In this document: one piece after another, positions 42,671 through 51,725 of the stretch
Position numbering within the stretch: position 1 is the stretch's first letter
How the letters are laid out: the number at the start of each line of letters is the position of its first letter
DNA from: RGIG8745 sp045576655
GTDB lineage: Bacteria; Bacteroidota; Bacteroidia; Bacteroidales; Bacteroidaceae
Assembly (NCBI GenBank): GCA_045576655.1
Contig: JAZNGW010000011.1
Coordinates: 15,305-79,304 of the forward strand
DNA length: 64,000 nucleotides
Direction: 5' to 3'
Notes under the pieces: generated by a model
The model's database searches: none
Told to the model about the DNA's origin: nothing
What the model saw: only the letters and a program-made list of their open reading frames with translations
Position numbers and translations under genes: made by a program

Positions 42671-43903
42671 CTATCCGAAAAACATGTGTGCCACAAACAT
42701 GGCGGCGATTATTCCAGCCAGGTCGGCGAGGAGTCCGCAGCTCACGGCATGACGCATGTTCTTGATGCCTACGCTGCCGAAGTAGACGGCAAGGATGTAG
42801 AATGTGGTGTCGGTTGACCCCTGGAACACGCAGCTCAGGCGTCCAGCAAAGGAGTCGGCTCCGTAGGTCGACATAGTGTCGACCATCATGCCGCGCGCAC
42901 CGCTGCCGCTCAGCGGTTTCATTATGGCTGTAGGCAATGCGGCGACGAAATCGCTGTCGCCTCCGCACATGACCACGAGGTGGGCGATGCCGTCCATGAT
43001 GAGTTCCATGCCTCCTGACGCCCGGAACACTCCGATGGCCACGAGTATGGCCACAAGGTATGGGATGATGCGTATGGCGGTGGAGAACCCGTCTTTGGCT
43101 CCTTCGATAAAGGCGTCGTACACGTTGACCTTCTTTCTCATTCCGGCAATTATAAAGCTGAGGATGATTCCGAAGAGTATGATATTGGCTGAGACGGAGC
43201 TCGCTAAGTCCATCTCGTTCTTGTCCATCTGCCCGAACAACCATACTATGCCAGCCACAAGGGCGCATGCTCCGCCGAGGGTGAGAAGCAGCACCGGACG
43301 CAGCAGGTTGATGCGTTGGTAGATGCTCACGACTATTATCCCTACGAGGGTGGATATGAATGTGGCGAGCAATATAGGAATGAAGATATCGGTAGGTTGT
43401 GCTGCTCCCATCTGCGCGCGATACACCATTATGCTGACAGGGATAATGGTCAGTCCGCTGGTGTTGAGCACGAGGAACATGATCATCGGGTTGGAGGCTG
43501 TGTCCTTTTTCGGGTTAAGTTCCTGGAGCCCTTCCATAGCCTTCAGCCCCAGTGGGGTGGCGGCGTTGTCCAGTCCGAGCATGTTGGCTGATATGTTCAT
43601 GAAGATGGAGCCTGTCACGGGGTGTCCTTTAGGGATGTCAGGAAACAGGCGGCAGAACACGGGACTGAGGAGCTTGGCTATGGTGTTGACCACGCCTCCT
43701 TTCTCGCCGATCTTCATGACTCCCATCCAGAGCGACAGCACTCCTGTCAGTCCGAGGCTTATTTCAAATGCAGTCTTGGAGTTGTCGAACGTGCTGTTGA
43801 TCATGTCAGCAAACACACCGCTGTTGCCATAGCAGAGTGCCTGGATGAGTGCAAACACTGCGGCCAGCAGGAAAAATGCTATCCATATGTAGTTTAGTAC
43901 CAT
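42671..43903 (-). CDS. SpmA/SpmB-like membrane protein (nucleoside recognition/Gate domains)
   Basis: This polytopic protein of about 410 residues contains two Gate-type halves. The first has LWMGVMKIGEKGGVV and NISANMLGLDNAATPLGLKA, the SpmA-like signature. The second has LPTAIMKPLSGSGARGMMVD and FQGSTDTTFYILAVYFG, the SpmB-like signature. In spore formers these are separate proteins; fusions are common in non-sporulating Bacteroidetes, where the function is unknown (a transport role is suspected). The ATG at 43903 (MVLNYIWI) is chosen over 43960 because it starts directly before the first membrane segment and lies after the -7 box. Confidence 0.85.
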   Translation of the reverse strand: MVLNYIWIAFFLLAAVFALIQALCYGNSGVFADMINSTFDNSKTAFEISLGLTGVLSLWMGVMKIGEKGGVVNTIAKLLSPVFCRLFPDIPKGHPVTGSIFMNISANMLGLDNAATPLGLKAMEGLQELNPKKDTASNPMIMFLVLNTSGLTIIPVSIMVYRAQMGAAQPTDIFIPILLATFISTLVGIIVVSIYQRINLLRPVLLLTLGGACALVAGIVWLFGQMDKNEMDLASSVSANIILFGIILSFIIAGMRKKVNVYDAFIEGAKDGFSTAIRIIPYLVAILVAIGVFRASGGMELIMDGIAHLVVMCGGDSDFVAALPTAIMKPLSGSGARGMMVDTMSTYGADSFAGRLSCVFQGSTDTTFYILAVYFGSVGIKNMRHAVSCGLLADLAGIIAAMFVAHMFFG

Positions 43904-43932
43904 GATCTGTTGCCTTATGATGTTATCTTGTA

Positions 43933-43940
43933 CAAACTTA
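43933..43940 (-). promoter_or_regulatory. Probable -7 box for the SpmAB-FNT pair
   Basis: On the minus strand TAAGTTTG matches TAnnTTTG, 30 bp before the ATG at 43903. No clear -33 box is seen because the terminator of the upstream gene occupies that place. Confidence 0.45.
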
Positions 43941-43944
43941 CACA

Positions 43945-43991
43945 AAAATCCCCGAATCATCTGCCGGGGTAGGCGAGAAAATGACTCGGGG
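43945..43991 (-). terminator. Terminator of the PepSY-like gene
   Basis: On the minus strand CCCCGAGTCAT and ATGATTCGGGG pair over 11 positions with one wobble around a 20-base loop, followed by ATTTTTGTG. It lies 58 bp past the stop of the PepSY-like gene. Confidence 0.7.
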
Positions 43992-44048
43992 ATTATATTT
44001 TGACAGTTTCGGAAGCGTCAGTGCTATCCTTTCCAGCTTTTCCACTTA

Positions 44049-44486
44049 CTATCTGTCAATGTCGATGACGTTGAATTTCTTGTCGAAGGTGAGCTCCCAC
44101 CCGTTAGATAGATCTACGTCGTGGCGGTTTTTTTCGCGCTCAATCTTGATGATCTTAACTCCGGCATGGTTCTTCTTGACATAGTCGGTAATCTGTGCAG
44201 GAACGGCTGCTGCGGGCACCTCGTTGTATTTGCAGTCAATGTCGGTCCAGTTTCCTTTGCGGTCGAACTCCAGTTTGTCGCCGTTTGTGAAGATTACGTC
44301 GTAACTTCTCTCTATGATACCGCTTTCAATCTTTGCTATGGCAACAGACTTGCCGTTGAAGTGCTTGTTGATGAACTGTTGTGCAGGCTGAGGCAGTTGG
44401 TCGATTGTGATAGGCTTGTCGTTGTCTGCGAATACTGCTGTCTGGAATGCGAATGCGATTGCGAACAATAAAGCTAGTTTTTTCAT
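44049..44486 (-). CDS. Secreted PepSY-like (BLIP-fold) protein
   Basis: This 145-residue protein has a signal peptide ending near AVFADND and two tandem copies of the PepSY-like fold: LPQPAQQFINKHFNGKSV to LEFDRKGNWTDID, and VPAQITDYVKKNHAGVKI to LTFDKKFNVIDID. This is the layout of the DUF2874/beta-lactamase-inhibitor-like family common in Bacteroidales periplasm. The function is unknown; inhibitory or binding roles are proposed for the family. It is a single-gene unit closed by a terminator. Confidence 0.82.
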   Translation of the reverse strand: MKKLALLFAIAFAFQTAVFADNDKPITIDQLPQPAQQFINKHFNGKSVAIAKIESGIIERSYDVIFTNGDKLEFDRKGNWTDIDCKYNEVPAAAVPAQITDYVKKNHAGVKIIKIEREKNRHDVDLSNGWELTFDKKFNVIDIDR

Positions 44487-44610
44487 AATCTTTCAGTTTT
44501 TAAGTTGTTATTAAAATTGAGTTTTCGTTTTCTTTTGATACAAAGATGAACACTAATTCTGAAATAAAACTGAAAAAAGCGGCTATAGGTTCATTTTTTT
44601 TGAAAAAACT

Positions 44611-44802
44611 TTATCGGAGCATTTCCATGAATTTCTCTTTCATCTCCTTCTTTTTTTCTTCAGAGGTGTCGCTGAGGAACTCGCTAATAACGATGTCGAA
44701 GGCTTCCGATGCTTTTTGCCGCATCTGCGCCTTGCCGGCTCGTAGGCCGGCGCCGAGTTCGTTTTTAGGGAGCAGGGCTCTGTTGAAATTTCCGTCGCTC
44801 AT
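44611..44802 (-). CDS. Small conserved Bacteroidales protein of unknown function
   Basis: This 63-residue protein opens MSDGNFNRALLPKNELGAGL and continues with RAGKAQMRQKASEAFDIVI and an acidic-basic helix ending EKFMEMLR. The pattern resembles a small cytoplasmic family I have seen in this order; no function is known to me. It has no signal peptide or membrane segment and is probably helical. It lies 63 bp after tadA across a short repeat-like spacer. Confidence 0.6.
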   Translation of the reverse strand: MSDGNFNRALLPKNELGAGLRAGKAQMRQKASEAFDIVISEFLSDTSEEKKKEMKEKFMEMLR

Positions 44803-44865
44803 GCTTGTTGAGGTTTAAAGTTTAGGGGTTAGGGGGTAACGGGGAGTAGCTCCTTCTCGTTTCGA

Positions 44866-45294
44866 TTATCTTTTGCTTTTGAAGAAATCTTTCATCAAGG
44901 CAGAGCATTCTTCTGCCAGGATTCCGTTGGCGACTTCGGTTTTAGGGTGGAGCGCTTCGGGTGCGTAGCGTTGATAGCCTCGCTTCTCGTCGGAGGCGCC
45001 AAAGACGAGGCGTCCGAGTTGCGACCATGCGATTGCTCCGGCGCACATTACGCACGGCTCGACTGTGACGTACAGTGTGCATTGATCCAGGTATTTGCCG
45101 CCGAGCCATTCCTCGGCCGCTGTTATGGCTTGCATCTCTGCGTGAGCTGTTACGTCGTGGAGGGTTTCCGTGAGGTTGTGGCCTCTGCCTATAATCATGC
45201 CATTGGCTACGATGACTGCCCCGATGGGTATCTCGTCCTGAGCCAAGGCTTTTCGTGCTTCGGCAATGGCTTCGCGCATGAATCTCTCGTCCAT
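44866..45294 (-). CDS. tadA: tRNA-specific adenosine deaminase
   Basis: This 142-residue zinc deaminase converts A34 to inosine in tRNA-Arg(ACG), allowing wobble decoding of CGU, CGC and CGA. The zinc site is HAE (51-53) with the catalytic Glu53, and PCVMC (80-84) supplies both Cys ligands. The N-terminus MDERFMREAIAEARKAL is typical of TadA. It starts 4 bp after the DUF4834 gene. Length and motifs are normal. Confidence 0.93.
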   Translation of the reverse strand: MDERFMREAIAEARKALAQDEIPIGAVIVANGMIIGRGHNLTETLHDVTAHAEMQAITAAEEWLGGKYLDQCTLYVTVEPCVMCAGAIAWSQLGRLVFGASDEKRGYQRYAPEALHPKTEVANGILAEECSALMKDFFKSKR

Positions 45295-45298
45295 TGTG

Positions 45299-45544
45299 TC
45301 AGTCTTTTATTTCTTCAAATTCGACATATTCGCCTTCGTCTGCGGTGAAGACTTTCTTCTTGTCAGGATGTTCCTGCGCTTTCGAATTTTGTGTTGTCTT
45401 TCTTGATTTGTGTTGCTCCGACTGTTGGGAAGAACCTTGCTGGCCGAACTGACCGAAGAATCTGCGTATCTTCCGCTTGATATACCATTTGCCAAGATAG
45501 TATAATGCAACAACTATGAGGATGAATATAAGAAATCCTTCCAT
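45299..45544 (-). CDS. DUF4834 small membrane protein
   Basis: This 81-residue protein has one N-terminal membrane helix (FLIFILIVVALYYLGKWYI), a basic stretch, a polar Gln/Ser/Lys-rich middle and an acidic end (EGEYVEFEEIKD). This layout is typical of DUF4834 in Bacteroidales. The function is unknown. It sits between pssA and tadA. Confidence 0.75.
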   Translation of the reverse strand: MEGFLIFILIVVALYYLGKWYIKRKIRRFFGQFGQQGSSQQSEQHKSRKTTQNSKAQEHPDKKKVFTADEGEYVEFEEIKD

Positions 45545-45610
45545 TTAAGTTCTTAGGTTGTAGGTGTTGAAAAAAAGAAGTTTACAAAGTACGCGGTGCG
45601 TTGTATGGAC

Positions 45611-46354
45611 TTAAGCCTTGTTCCTGGTTATTAAGGCAATGAGAATGTAAAGTCCGATGCATGCGGCTATGCCTCTTGACATGTACAGGATAAGATTGTT
45701 TGCTCCGTCTGATTTCAGTGCCGCAAAGGTAAGTATTGCAACTACTAATATAATAAATATGTACTTAACCTTGTTGTTGTCCCATGACATGTCTGTGAAT
45801 TTAAGTGAGAACATGCGTATCTCGCTTACCATGAGCCAGCAGAACATGATTATGAATGCCAGCAGGAACACGGCGTTGAATCTGGGCCCGCAAAGGAAGT
45901 CCTTGCATCCTACTATGAGCGATGCCCAGAAGATTGCATTTGCTGGTGTAGGCATGCCGATAAATCCTGTGTGCTGGCGCTCGTCAATATTGAATTTTGC
46001 CAGTCGGCAGGCGGAGAATGCGGCAACGAGAAATGCGGTGAACGGAAGGACTGTGAACCAGAATTTATGATACATGAATCCCGGATAGTACACTTGGGTG
46101 AAGAGTGAGAAGAGCATGGCTGACGGAGCCACTCCGAATGTAACCACATCTGCCAATGAGTCAAGCTGTATGCCGAATTTTCCTGAAACGCCCAAGCTTC
46201 TTGCGACGAGCCCGTCGAAGAAATCGAAAACTGCTCCAGCCAAAATGAAGAAAAGAGCTGTTTGATAGCCTCCGCTAAATGCCGCTCCTGTTGCGATGCA
46301 TCCGCAGATGAGGTTGCAGCATGTTATGGCGTTAGGTATGATTGAACGTGACAT
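45611..46354 (-). CDS. pssA: CDP-diacylglycerol-serine O-phosphatidyltransferase
   Basis: This 247-residue integral membrane enzyme joins serine to CDP-diacylglycerol to give phosphatidylserine. The CDP-alcohol phosphotransferase signature DGxxARx8Gx3Dx3D is complete at residues 47-69 (DGLVARSLG, then G61, D65 and D69). Several hydrophobic segments follow. It lies after psd, the next enzyme of the pathway, in the same orientation. Confidence 0.94.
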   Translation of the reverse strand: MSRSIIPNAITCCNLICGCIATGAAFSGGYQTALFFILAGAVFDFFDGLVARSLGVSGKFGIQLDSLADVVTFGVAPSAMLFSLFTQVYYPGFMYHKFWFTVLPFTAFLVAAFSACRLAKFNIDERQHTGFIGMPTPANAIFWASLIVGCKDFLCGPRFNAVFLLAFIIMFCWLMVSEIRMFSLKFTDMSWDNNKVKYIFIILVVAILTFAALKSDGANNLILYMSRGIAACIGLYILIALITRNKA

Positions 46355-46357
46355 GGT

Positions 46358-46425
46358 TTTTAACGGTTAGCGTTTAGTGGTTTGTGGTTAAGGGTTAGGG
46401 GTTAACGTTAGCGTTAACGTTTAGT
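46358..46425. repeat. TTAACG-type degenerate repeat between psd and pssA
   Basis: The spacer is almost entirely units such as taacggttagcgttta and gggttaacgttagcgttaac. A similar flavour is found at 63.73-63.80 kb. It lies inside an operon whose genes are otherwise tightly packed. Confidence 0.6.
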
Positions 46426-46427
46426 AC

Positions 46428-47144
46428 TTAAGGTGTGGGTTGCTTGAGTTTTGCGATGATTGTTTCGTCGCCGACAGTTGCTTGACCCATTTCTACTAAG
46501 ATTTCTGCGTTGAGTGGGAGGTATAAGTCAACTCTTGAACCGAACTTTATGAATCCCATGTGGTCGTCGATAAAGCATTCGCTGCCTTCCTCGGCGTAGG
46601 TGACTATTCGGCGTGCCACTGCTCCGGCTATCTGTCGTGCCATGATTTCTGTGCCTTGTGGTGTGCGGATGACCACTGTGGATCGTTCGTTCTCGGTACT
46701 TGCTTTTGGCAGGTATGCCTTCATGAAGTTACCGTCGTGGTGTGCCACCTTAACGATGGTTCCGTCGCATGGAATCCAGTTGGCGTGTACGTTTGTGAGG
46801 CTCATGAATATTGACACCATCTTGCGGCGGTCGTGGAAATATTCTGTTTCTTCCACTTCCTCAATAACAACAATGTGGCCGTCAGCAGGGGCAACAACGG
46901 TGTTTGTGGTCGGACCTTGGAACATTCTTATCGGGCAACGGAAAAAGTTGACCATGATACCGTATATGATAGCGAAGAAACCTATAACTGAGTAAGATAC
47001 CCATCCGCTACCAACAAAGTAGAGCATTACGGCTATTATGAGGGCAAGAACCAATCCTGCTACGAGCAGAATGTTTGTGCCTTCATGGTGGAGGCGTATC
47101 TTGTTTCTTCTCTTGTTGCGTATTATTGGTTTTTCTGACGACAT
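46428..47144 (-). CDS. psd: Phosphatidylserine decarboxylase proenzyme
   Basis: This 238-residue protein makes phosphatidylethanolamine. The self-cleavage site is the Gly-Ser bond in KFGSRVD (Ser near 203), which generates the pyruvoyl group. The conserved VHANW and HDG-type residues are present (TNVHANWIP, AHHDGNF). An N-terminal membrane hairpin (ILLVAGLVLALIIAVMLYFV) anchors it. I prefer the ATG at 47144 (MSSEKP); the frame extends to 47177 with an atypical N-terminus. It has a good promoter 74-104 bp upstream. Confidence 0.93.
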   Translation of the reverse strand: MSSEKPIIRNKRRNKIRLHHEGTNILLVAGLVLALIIAVMLYFVGSGWVSYSVIGFFAIIYGIMVNFFRCPIRMFQGPTTNTVVAPADGHIVVIEEVEETEYFHDRRKMVSIFMSLTNVHANWIPCDGTIVKVAHHDGNFMKAYLPKASTENERSTVVIRTPQGTEIMARQIAGAVARRIVTYAEEGSECFIDDHMGFIKFGSRVDLYLPLNAEILVEMGQATVGDETIIAKLKQPTP

Positions 47145-47217
47145 TATGTATTTGATTTGTATGGTGAAGTTAGTCACTTAGGTGCACACTCTGCGCCTTA
47201 AACTAACTATATTTCTG

Positions 47218-47248
47218 CAAATATACAGACATTGCTCGACAAATCAAA
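47218..47248 (-). promoter_or_regulatory. Promoter of psd-pssA
   Basis: On the minus strand TTTG (47245-47248) and TATATTTG (47218-47225) are 19 bp apart and match both consensus boxes. Confidence 0.75.
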
Positions 47249-47385
47249 CTAAAAACTATTTTTTTTGGCTAAACGGAGCGTAGGCAGGGAGTAGGAGAGG
47301 ATTTTCGGGGGTTCGTTTGGTCCTAAACGCTTCTTCTTTTATTTGCCAACACTGTAGTATTTATTTCTAAACTCTGCAGCGTTGA

Positions 47386-48645
47386 CTAGTTGATGCCTGT
47401 TGCATGGCGGTAGTTGGCAAGTGCTATGCGGTAGTTGTAATGCGACTGAATGAGACTGGTATTGGCTTGTAGCCAAGTGAGTTGCGCTGAGAGCACATCA
47501 AGTATGGTTAGCCGTCCTTCTGTGTAACTGAAGGTGTTGATGTCGAGGTTCTCCTGTGCCAGGCGGCAGTTCTCGGTGGCGTAGTCGATTTGCTTTCTGC
47601 TTTCCTGCACGGTTGTGAACGACGTTGTCAGTTCGAGGTTCACCTGGTCATACTTGTCGCTTTGCGCAAGAACGGCCTCATGGAGCATGGCGCGTTGCGA
47701 AGCGCGTGTTTTGGAGCGTTTTCCCCAGTGGAATAGGGGCATGCTCATTTTCGCAAAGAGCACAGGCGAAAACTTCGGTTTGCCGTCGGTGTTGATAATA
47801 GGCGTTGCTATCTGTTGTTGCAGCCCGACCGACAATGTAGGTTTATGCTGGGCTATGGCCAGATTCATCTGTCGTTTCTGGTATTCTACTTGCAGGCTGT
47901 CTATGGCGTAGTCGGAACGTTGCTCCAGAGCTGTTTCTAAGTCTATGGCAAGCGGCATGGGAGGAGGGTCGGTGAGTGAGTCGCTTGGGGTGATAGGCGA
48001 GTCGGGTTGGCGTCCCATGAGAGAGTTCATAGCTTGTGTGGCATTGCGGTAGGCCAGCAGTGCTGACGAACGTTGCAGTTGCGCCTCGGCGAGCCGTGTC
48101 TGCATTTGCAGGAGGTCGGTTCTGCTTATTGCTCCCGCTTCGTACTTCTCCTGGAGCGTGGCGGTGAGTTGCTCTATTATGCCGATGTATCGGCACGCTG
48201 TCATGTAAGTTGCCTTCTTTACTGCTGCGTCCCAATAGACGGTCTGCGCCTGGTGGACGATGTCGTTAATGGTTTGTTGCACGTTCTTCTCTGCCATCTG
48301 CGCTTTGAGTCGTGCAGCCTCATAGGTGTTGCTTATTCTTCCGCCTGAGAGTACAGGCTGGATTATGTTGGTGCTTAGCGAGTAGGCATAGCGCTTGAGC
48401 GCCACGTTTCCGCTTCCCATCTTGATGTCCGTGCCACTGAGGTTGTACTGGTATGAGGCTTCGTTGCTGACAGAAGGCAGGAAGTCGGTCTTTGCAGCCC
48501 TTGAGGCGTGGTGCATGGCGTTGCTGTGCTCAATGCTTCTGCTCAGAGTGATGCTGTAGTCTATGACCTCTTGTTCAAACTCCTGGTATGTGATGCCGTC
48601 TTGCGGTGCGCTAAGCGTTGCGAGGGTTAGGATTAATGATAACAT
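47386..48645 (-). CDS. TolC-family outer-membrane efflux protein
   Basis: This 419-residue protein has the long-helix, twofold-repeat pattern of outer-membrane factors: TYQEFEQEVIDYSITLSRSI near the N-terminus, NIIQPVLSGGRI and MPLFHWGKR as the strand turns, and RLTILDVLSAQLTWLQANTS near the end. The signal peptide is short (MLSLILTLATLS). The start overlaps the end of the RND pump gene by 35 bp. It forms the outer duct of the adjacent efflux system. Confidence 0.9.
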   Translation of the reverse strand: MLSLILTLATLSAPQDGITYQEFEQEVIDYSITLSRSIEHSNAMHHASRAAKTDFLPSVSNEASYQYNLSGTDIKMGSGNVALKRYAYSLSTNIIQPVLSGGRISNTYEAARLKAQMAEKNVQQTINDIVHQAQTVYWDAAVKKATYMTACRYIGIIEQLTATLQEKYEAGAISRTDLLQMQTRLAEAQLQRSSALLAYRNATQAMNSLMGRQPDSPITPSDSLTDPPPMPLAIDLETALEQRSDYAIDSLQVEYQKRQMNLAIAQHKPTLSVGLQQQIATPIINTDGKPKFSPVLFAKMSMPLFHWGKRSKTRASQRAMLHEAVLAQSDKYDQVNLELTTSFTTVQESRKQIDYATENCRLAQENLDINTFSYTEGRLTILDVLSAQLTWLQANTSLIQSHYNYRIALANYRHATGIN

Positions 48646-51600
48646 AGCAGACTGGTAATATGAAAATTGTCAATATGGTTGAAACGAATAATCCTCCTAT
48701 AACGGTGGAGGCGAGTCCTGCAAACATGGAGTCGGCAAGCAGCGGGGTCATTCCCAGAATGGTGGTGCCCGATGCCATAGTGACTGGTACGATTCGGGTT
48801 TTGGTGGCTTCGACTACGGCGGTTGTGAGAGGCAACCCTTCCTGCTGCTTCAACCCGATTTCATCAACAAGGACTATGGCGTTCTTGATGTTCATGCCTA
48901 TGAGTCCGAGCAGTCCGAGTATGGCGAAGAAGTCGAGCGACTTGCCAAAGGCAAATAGTCCCCATACCACTCCGATGAAGATGAGCGGAAGCATTGCCAT
49001 AATGAGCAACGGTTTGCTGTAGTGGGAAGGGAACAGGATGAGCAGCACCGTGTAGATGAGCAGGAAAGTGAGCGGGACGAACTTGCCCAGAGCGGCATTG
49101 CTTGCGTCCTGCGTGTCCTGTTCGCCGAAGTATTTCATGCGGTAGCCTTCGGGCAGTTTCATTTGCTGGCTTACGGAGTCCCACACCTGGGTGAATGCCG
49201 CCATTGTGTTACCTCCGCGTAGCGGTTCGCATTGCATCATCATGCAACGTTCTCGGTTGTACCGGCGTGTCATGTTGTAGTCGTAGCCGAGGCTGTATTC
49301 ATCAGTGACCTGCTCAATCTTCACTCCGCGCCCTTTACTGCTTGATGCAGGCAGTGAGCCTATGTCGTTGATGCTCATTGCGCTGGCATCGGCATCCTTG
49401 AGCAGTATGGGCAGCGACTGGTCGCCTTCACGGTATGCCCCAAGAGGCACCCCGTTGGTGGCAAGTCGCAAGGTGTTTGCCATCTGCTGACGACTTATGC
49501 CGAGCCTCGACCCTTTCTGTTGTGAGAATTTAGGTTTCCACACGGGTACCTTGTTTCCCCAACTTGAGCGTATGTCCGTGACCTTGTCGCATCGCAGGGC
49601 TATTTCTCGCGCTCTTTCAACGAGTGAGGTCAGCGTGTCTGTGTCTTCGCCGATGAATCCTATCTCTATTGCCGCTTCAGGGACGGGCGAGAGTGCAAAC
49701 AGCGATGATCTGGTTATAGCATCAGGGTGGTGCTCTCTCATGTATTGGTAGAAGTCCTGTTCCGCTGCTGCCGCATCGTCGGCGATGTGCGTCTCAACCA
49801 TCACATTGGCGAAGTTGGGTTTCGGGCCGAACGAAGAACTGGCTAAGTAGTAGCGCAGAGGTGTGCCGCCGAGAGTTACGGCATACTGTTTAATCCTCTT
49901 GTCGCCTTTCAGGTAGTTCTCAATTTCTCTGGTGTCGCGGTCAACGGTGTGGATGCTGAATCCTTCGGGGTAGAGCAGGTCGGCGCGGAAGTACGGTTTG
50001 TCCATCTTTGGGAAGAAGCTCTGAGGCATGAGCGCCATGACCACGAGCGACACGATGAGCATTGCTGCCACACCGCCTAATGTTATCCAGCGGTGGCGGA
50101 TGAGGCTGTTGAGCAACGCGCCGAACTTGCCGTAGAATTTCGTGTCGTAAGGGTCGTTTTTCGGACTCTTTTCCTGAGCCTTAAGGATAAAGTTGCCGAA
50201 GGTTGTCGTTTGGCATAAGGCCAGAACCCAACTCAGCCCGAGCGATACGGCAAGCACTATGAATAGCGGCTTGACAATCTCCGCCACCGATGCCGGTGCG
50301 AGGTAGAGTGGCAGGAAGGATATGACGGCAATGAATGTGGCGCCGAGCAATGCCCACTGAGGTTTTGTGGCTCCACCGATGAGCGCGTCCCTGCGGTTCA
50401 TGCCTCGCTTGATGCCTACTTGTGCGTTGTCGGTCACTACGATGGCGTTGTCTACAAGCATGCCCATGGCTATGATGAAGGCGGCAAGCGAAGTGCGGTT
50501 CAGCCCGACTCCCCAAAGGAGCATGATGAGCAGAGTGCCTCCTACGCTGAAAAGCAACGAGCTGCCTATGAGCATTCCTGCCCTCACTCCCATAACGAGG
50601 AAGATGATGAGGATGACTATGGCGAGCGACTCTATGAGGTTGACGATGAACCCGTTGTTGGCTTCGTCGGCAATCTTGTTTTCTGGATAGAGCGAGGTGA
50701 GCGATATGCCTAATGGCAGTTCCTTCTCGATTTCAGACAGACGCAGATCTACTCGTTTGCCCACATCAACCACATTGTCCTTTGCACCGCTTGCTATGCC
50801 TATCCCAATGGCGCGTTTGCCGTCAACTCTCATCAGCGTCTGGGGCGGGTCGGTGTAACCTCGCTCGATTGTTGCCACATCGCCCAGGCGCACCTCCACG
50901 CCGTTCTTGTTTGATATGACCTGACTTCTGATGTCGTCGAGACTGGTGAACGTCCCCTCCGTCTGCAATCGTAGTTGGTATGTTCCGGTGTTCATCTCGC
51001 CCGTGTTGACCTGGGCGTTTTGCCTTTGCAGAGCTACGCTGATGACGGAAGGGTCAATGTCGAGTGTGGCGAGTTGCGAACTTGATATTTCCACGTTCAC
51101 CACCTCGGTCTGTTCGCCGTAGAGCATCACCTTCTGCACCCCCTCGAGCGGAGTGAGCAGGGTGCGTATGCGCTGAGCCCAATGGCGCAAGTCTCTATAG
51201 CTAAATCCGCCGTCGGCGGTCAGAGCGTAGTAGATGCCGAACACGTCGCCGAAGTCATCGTTGACGGTAATCGCCGATGCGCCTTCAGGCAGGCGCGGCT
51301 GGATGTTAGCCACCTTGCGCCTCAGTTCGTCCCACTTCACCGGCATGCGCTCTGGAGCAATGTCGGGGTTGAGTTCGATAGAAATTTTAGAAAGTCCGAA
51401 GTATGATTCCGACTTTATCTGATACACTTCGCTCATCGACTGCACTTCGCGTTCGATGGGCTCGGTGACGAGCATTTCCACTTCTTCGGGAGTTCCTCCA
51501 GGATATTGGGTGACGAGCACCGCTGTCTTGATTACGAACGGAGCGTCTTCCTTCTTTGGCAGACGGAAGAATGCGACCACTCCTCCTACGAGCAGTATGG

Positions 51601-51655
51601 CAAGGAAGAAGTAAATGACCTTCCTGTTTTCGAGCGAATATTTCGGGATGTTCAT
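48611..51655 (-). CDS. RND efflux pump, inner-membrane transporter
   Basis: This 1014-residue protein has the AcrB/HAE-type topology: one N-terminal helix, a large periplasmic loop, six helices, a second loop and five more helices. TM4 reads GMLVDNAIVV (Asp402-Asn403), where AcrB has two adjacent Asp in its proton relay; the second is Asn here, as in some divergent RND branches. The protein probably exports drugs, bile salts or other amphiphiles. The substrate is not predictable. It is the middle gene of adaptor-pump-TolC. Confidence 0.93.
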   Translation of the reverse strand: MNIPKYSLENRKVIYFFLAILLVGGVVAFFRLPKKEDAPFVIKTAVLVTQYPGGTPEEVEMLVTEPIEREVQSMSEVYQIKSESYFGLSKISIELNPDIAPERMPVKWDELRRKVANIQPRLPEGASAITVNDDFGDVFGIYYALTADGGFSYRDLRHWAQRIRTLLTPLEGVQKVMLYGEQTEVVNVEISSSQLATLDIDPSVISVALQRQNAQVNTGEMNTGTYQLRLQTEGTFTSLDDIRSQVISNKNGVEVRLGDVATIERGYTDPPQTLMRVDGKRAIGIGIASGAKDNVVDVGKRVDLRLSEIEKELPLGISLTSLYPENKIADEANNGFIVNLIESLAIVILIIFLVMGVRAGMLIGSSLLFSVGGTLLIMLLWGVGLNRTSLAAFIIAMGMLVDNAIVVTDNAQVGIKRGMNRRDALIGGATKPQWALLGATFIAVISFLPLYLAPASVAEIVKPLFIVLAVSLGLSWVLALCQTTTFGNFILKAQEKSPKNDPYDTKFYGKFGALLNSLIRHRWITLGGVAAMLIVSLVVMALMPQSFFPKMDKPYFRADLLYPEGFSIHTVDRDTREIENYLKGDKRIKQYAVTLGGTPLRYYLASSSFGPKPNFANVMVETHIADDAAAAEQDFYQYMREHHPDAITRSSLFALSPVPEAAIEIGFIGEDTDTLTSLVERAREIALRCDKVTDIRSSWGNKVPVWKPKFSQQKGSRLGISRQQMANTLRLATNGVPLGAYREGDQSLPILLKDADASAMSINDIGSLPASSSKGRGVKIEQVTDEYSLGYDYNMTRRYNRERCMMMQCEPLRGGNTMAAFTQVWDSVSQQMKLPEGYRMKYFGEQDTQDASNAALGKFVPLTFLLIYTVLLILFPSHYSKPLLIMAMLPLIFIGVVWGLFAFGKSLDFFAILGLLGLIGMNIKNAIVLVDEIGLKQQEGLPLTTAVVEATKTRIVPVTMASGTTILGMTPLLADSMFAGLASTVIGGLFVSTILTIFILPVCYVIINPNPRNA

Positions 51656-51660
51656 GGTTT

Positions 51661-51701
51661 GACTTTGACGATAACGATAACTTTAACGATAACTTTGACG
51701 G
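51661..51701. repeat. ACGATAACTTT-type repeat between adaptor and pump genes
   Basis: The spacer contains gactttgacgataacgataa and then ctttaacgataactttgacg, an imperfect 6- to 12-bp repeat. A shorter relative (gacgataacgataacgggga) is at 11489-11508. It lies within the efflux operon. Confidence 0.55.
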
Positions 51702-51725
51702 GGCTTCCCCACGTGACGTCTCTTC

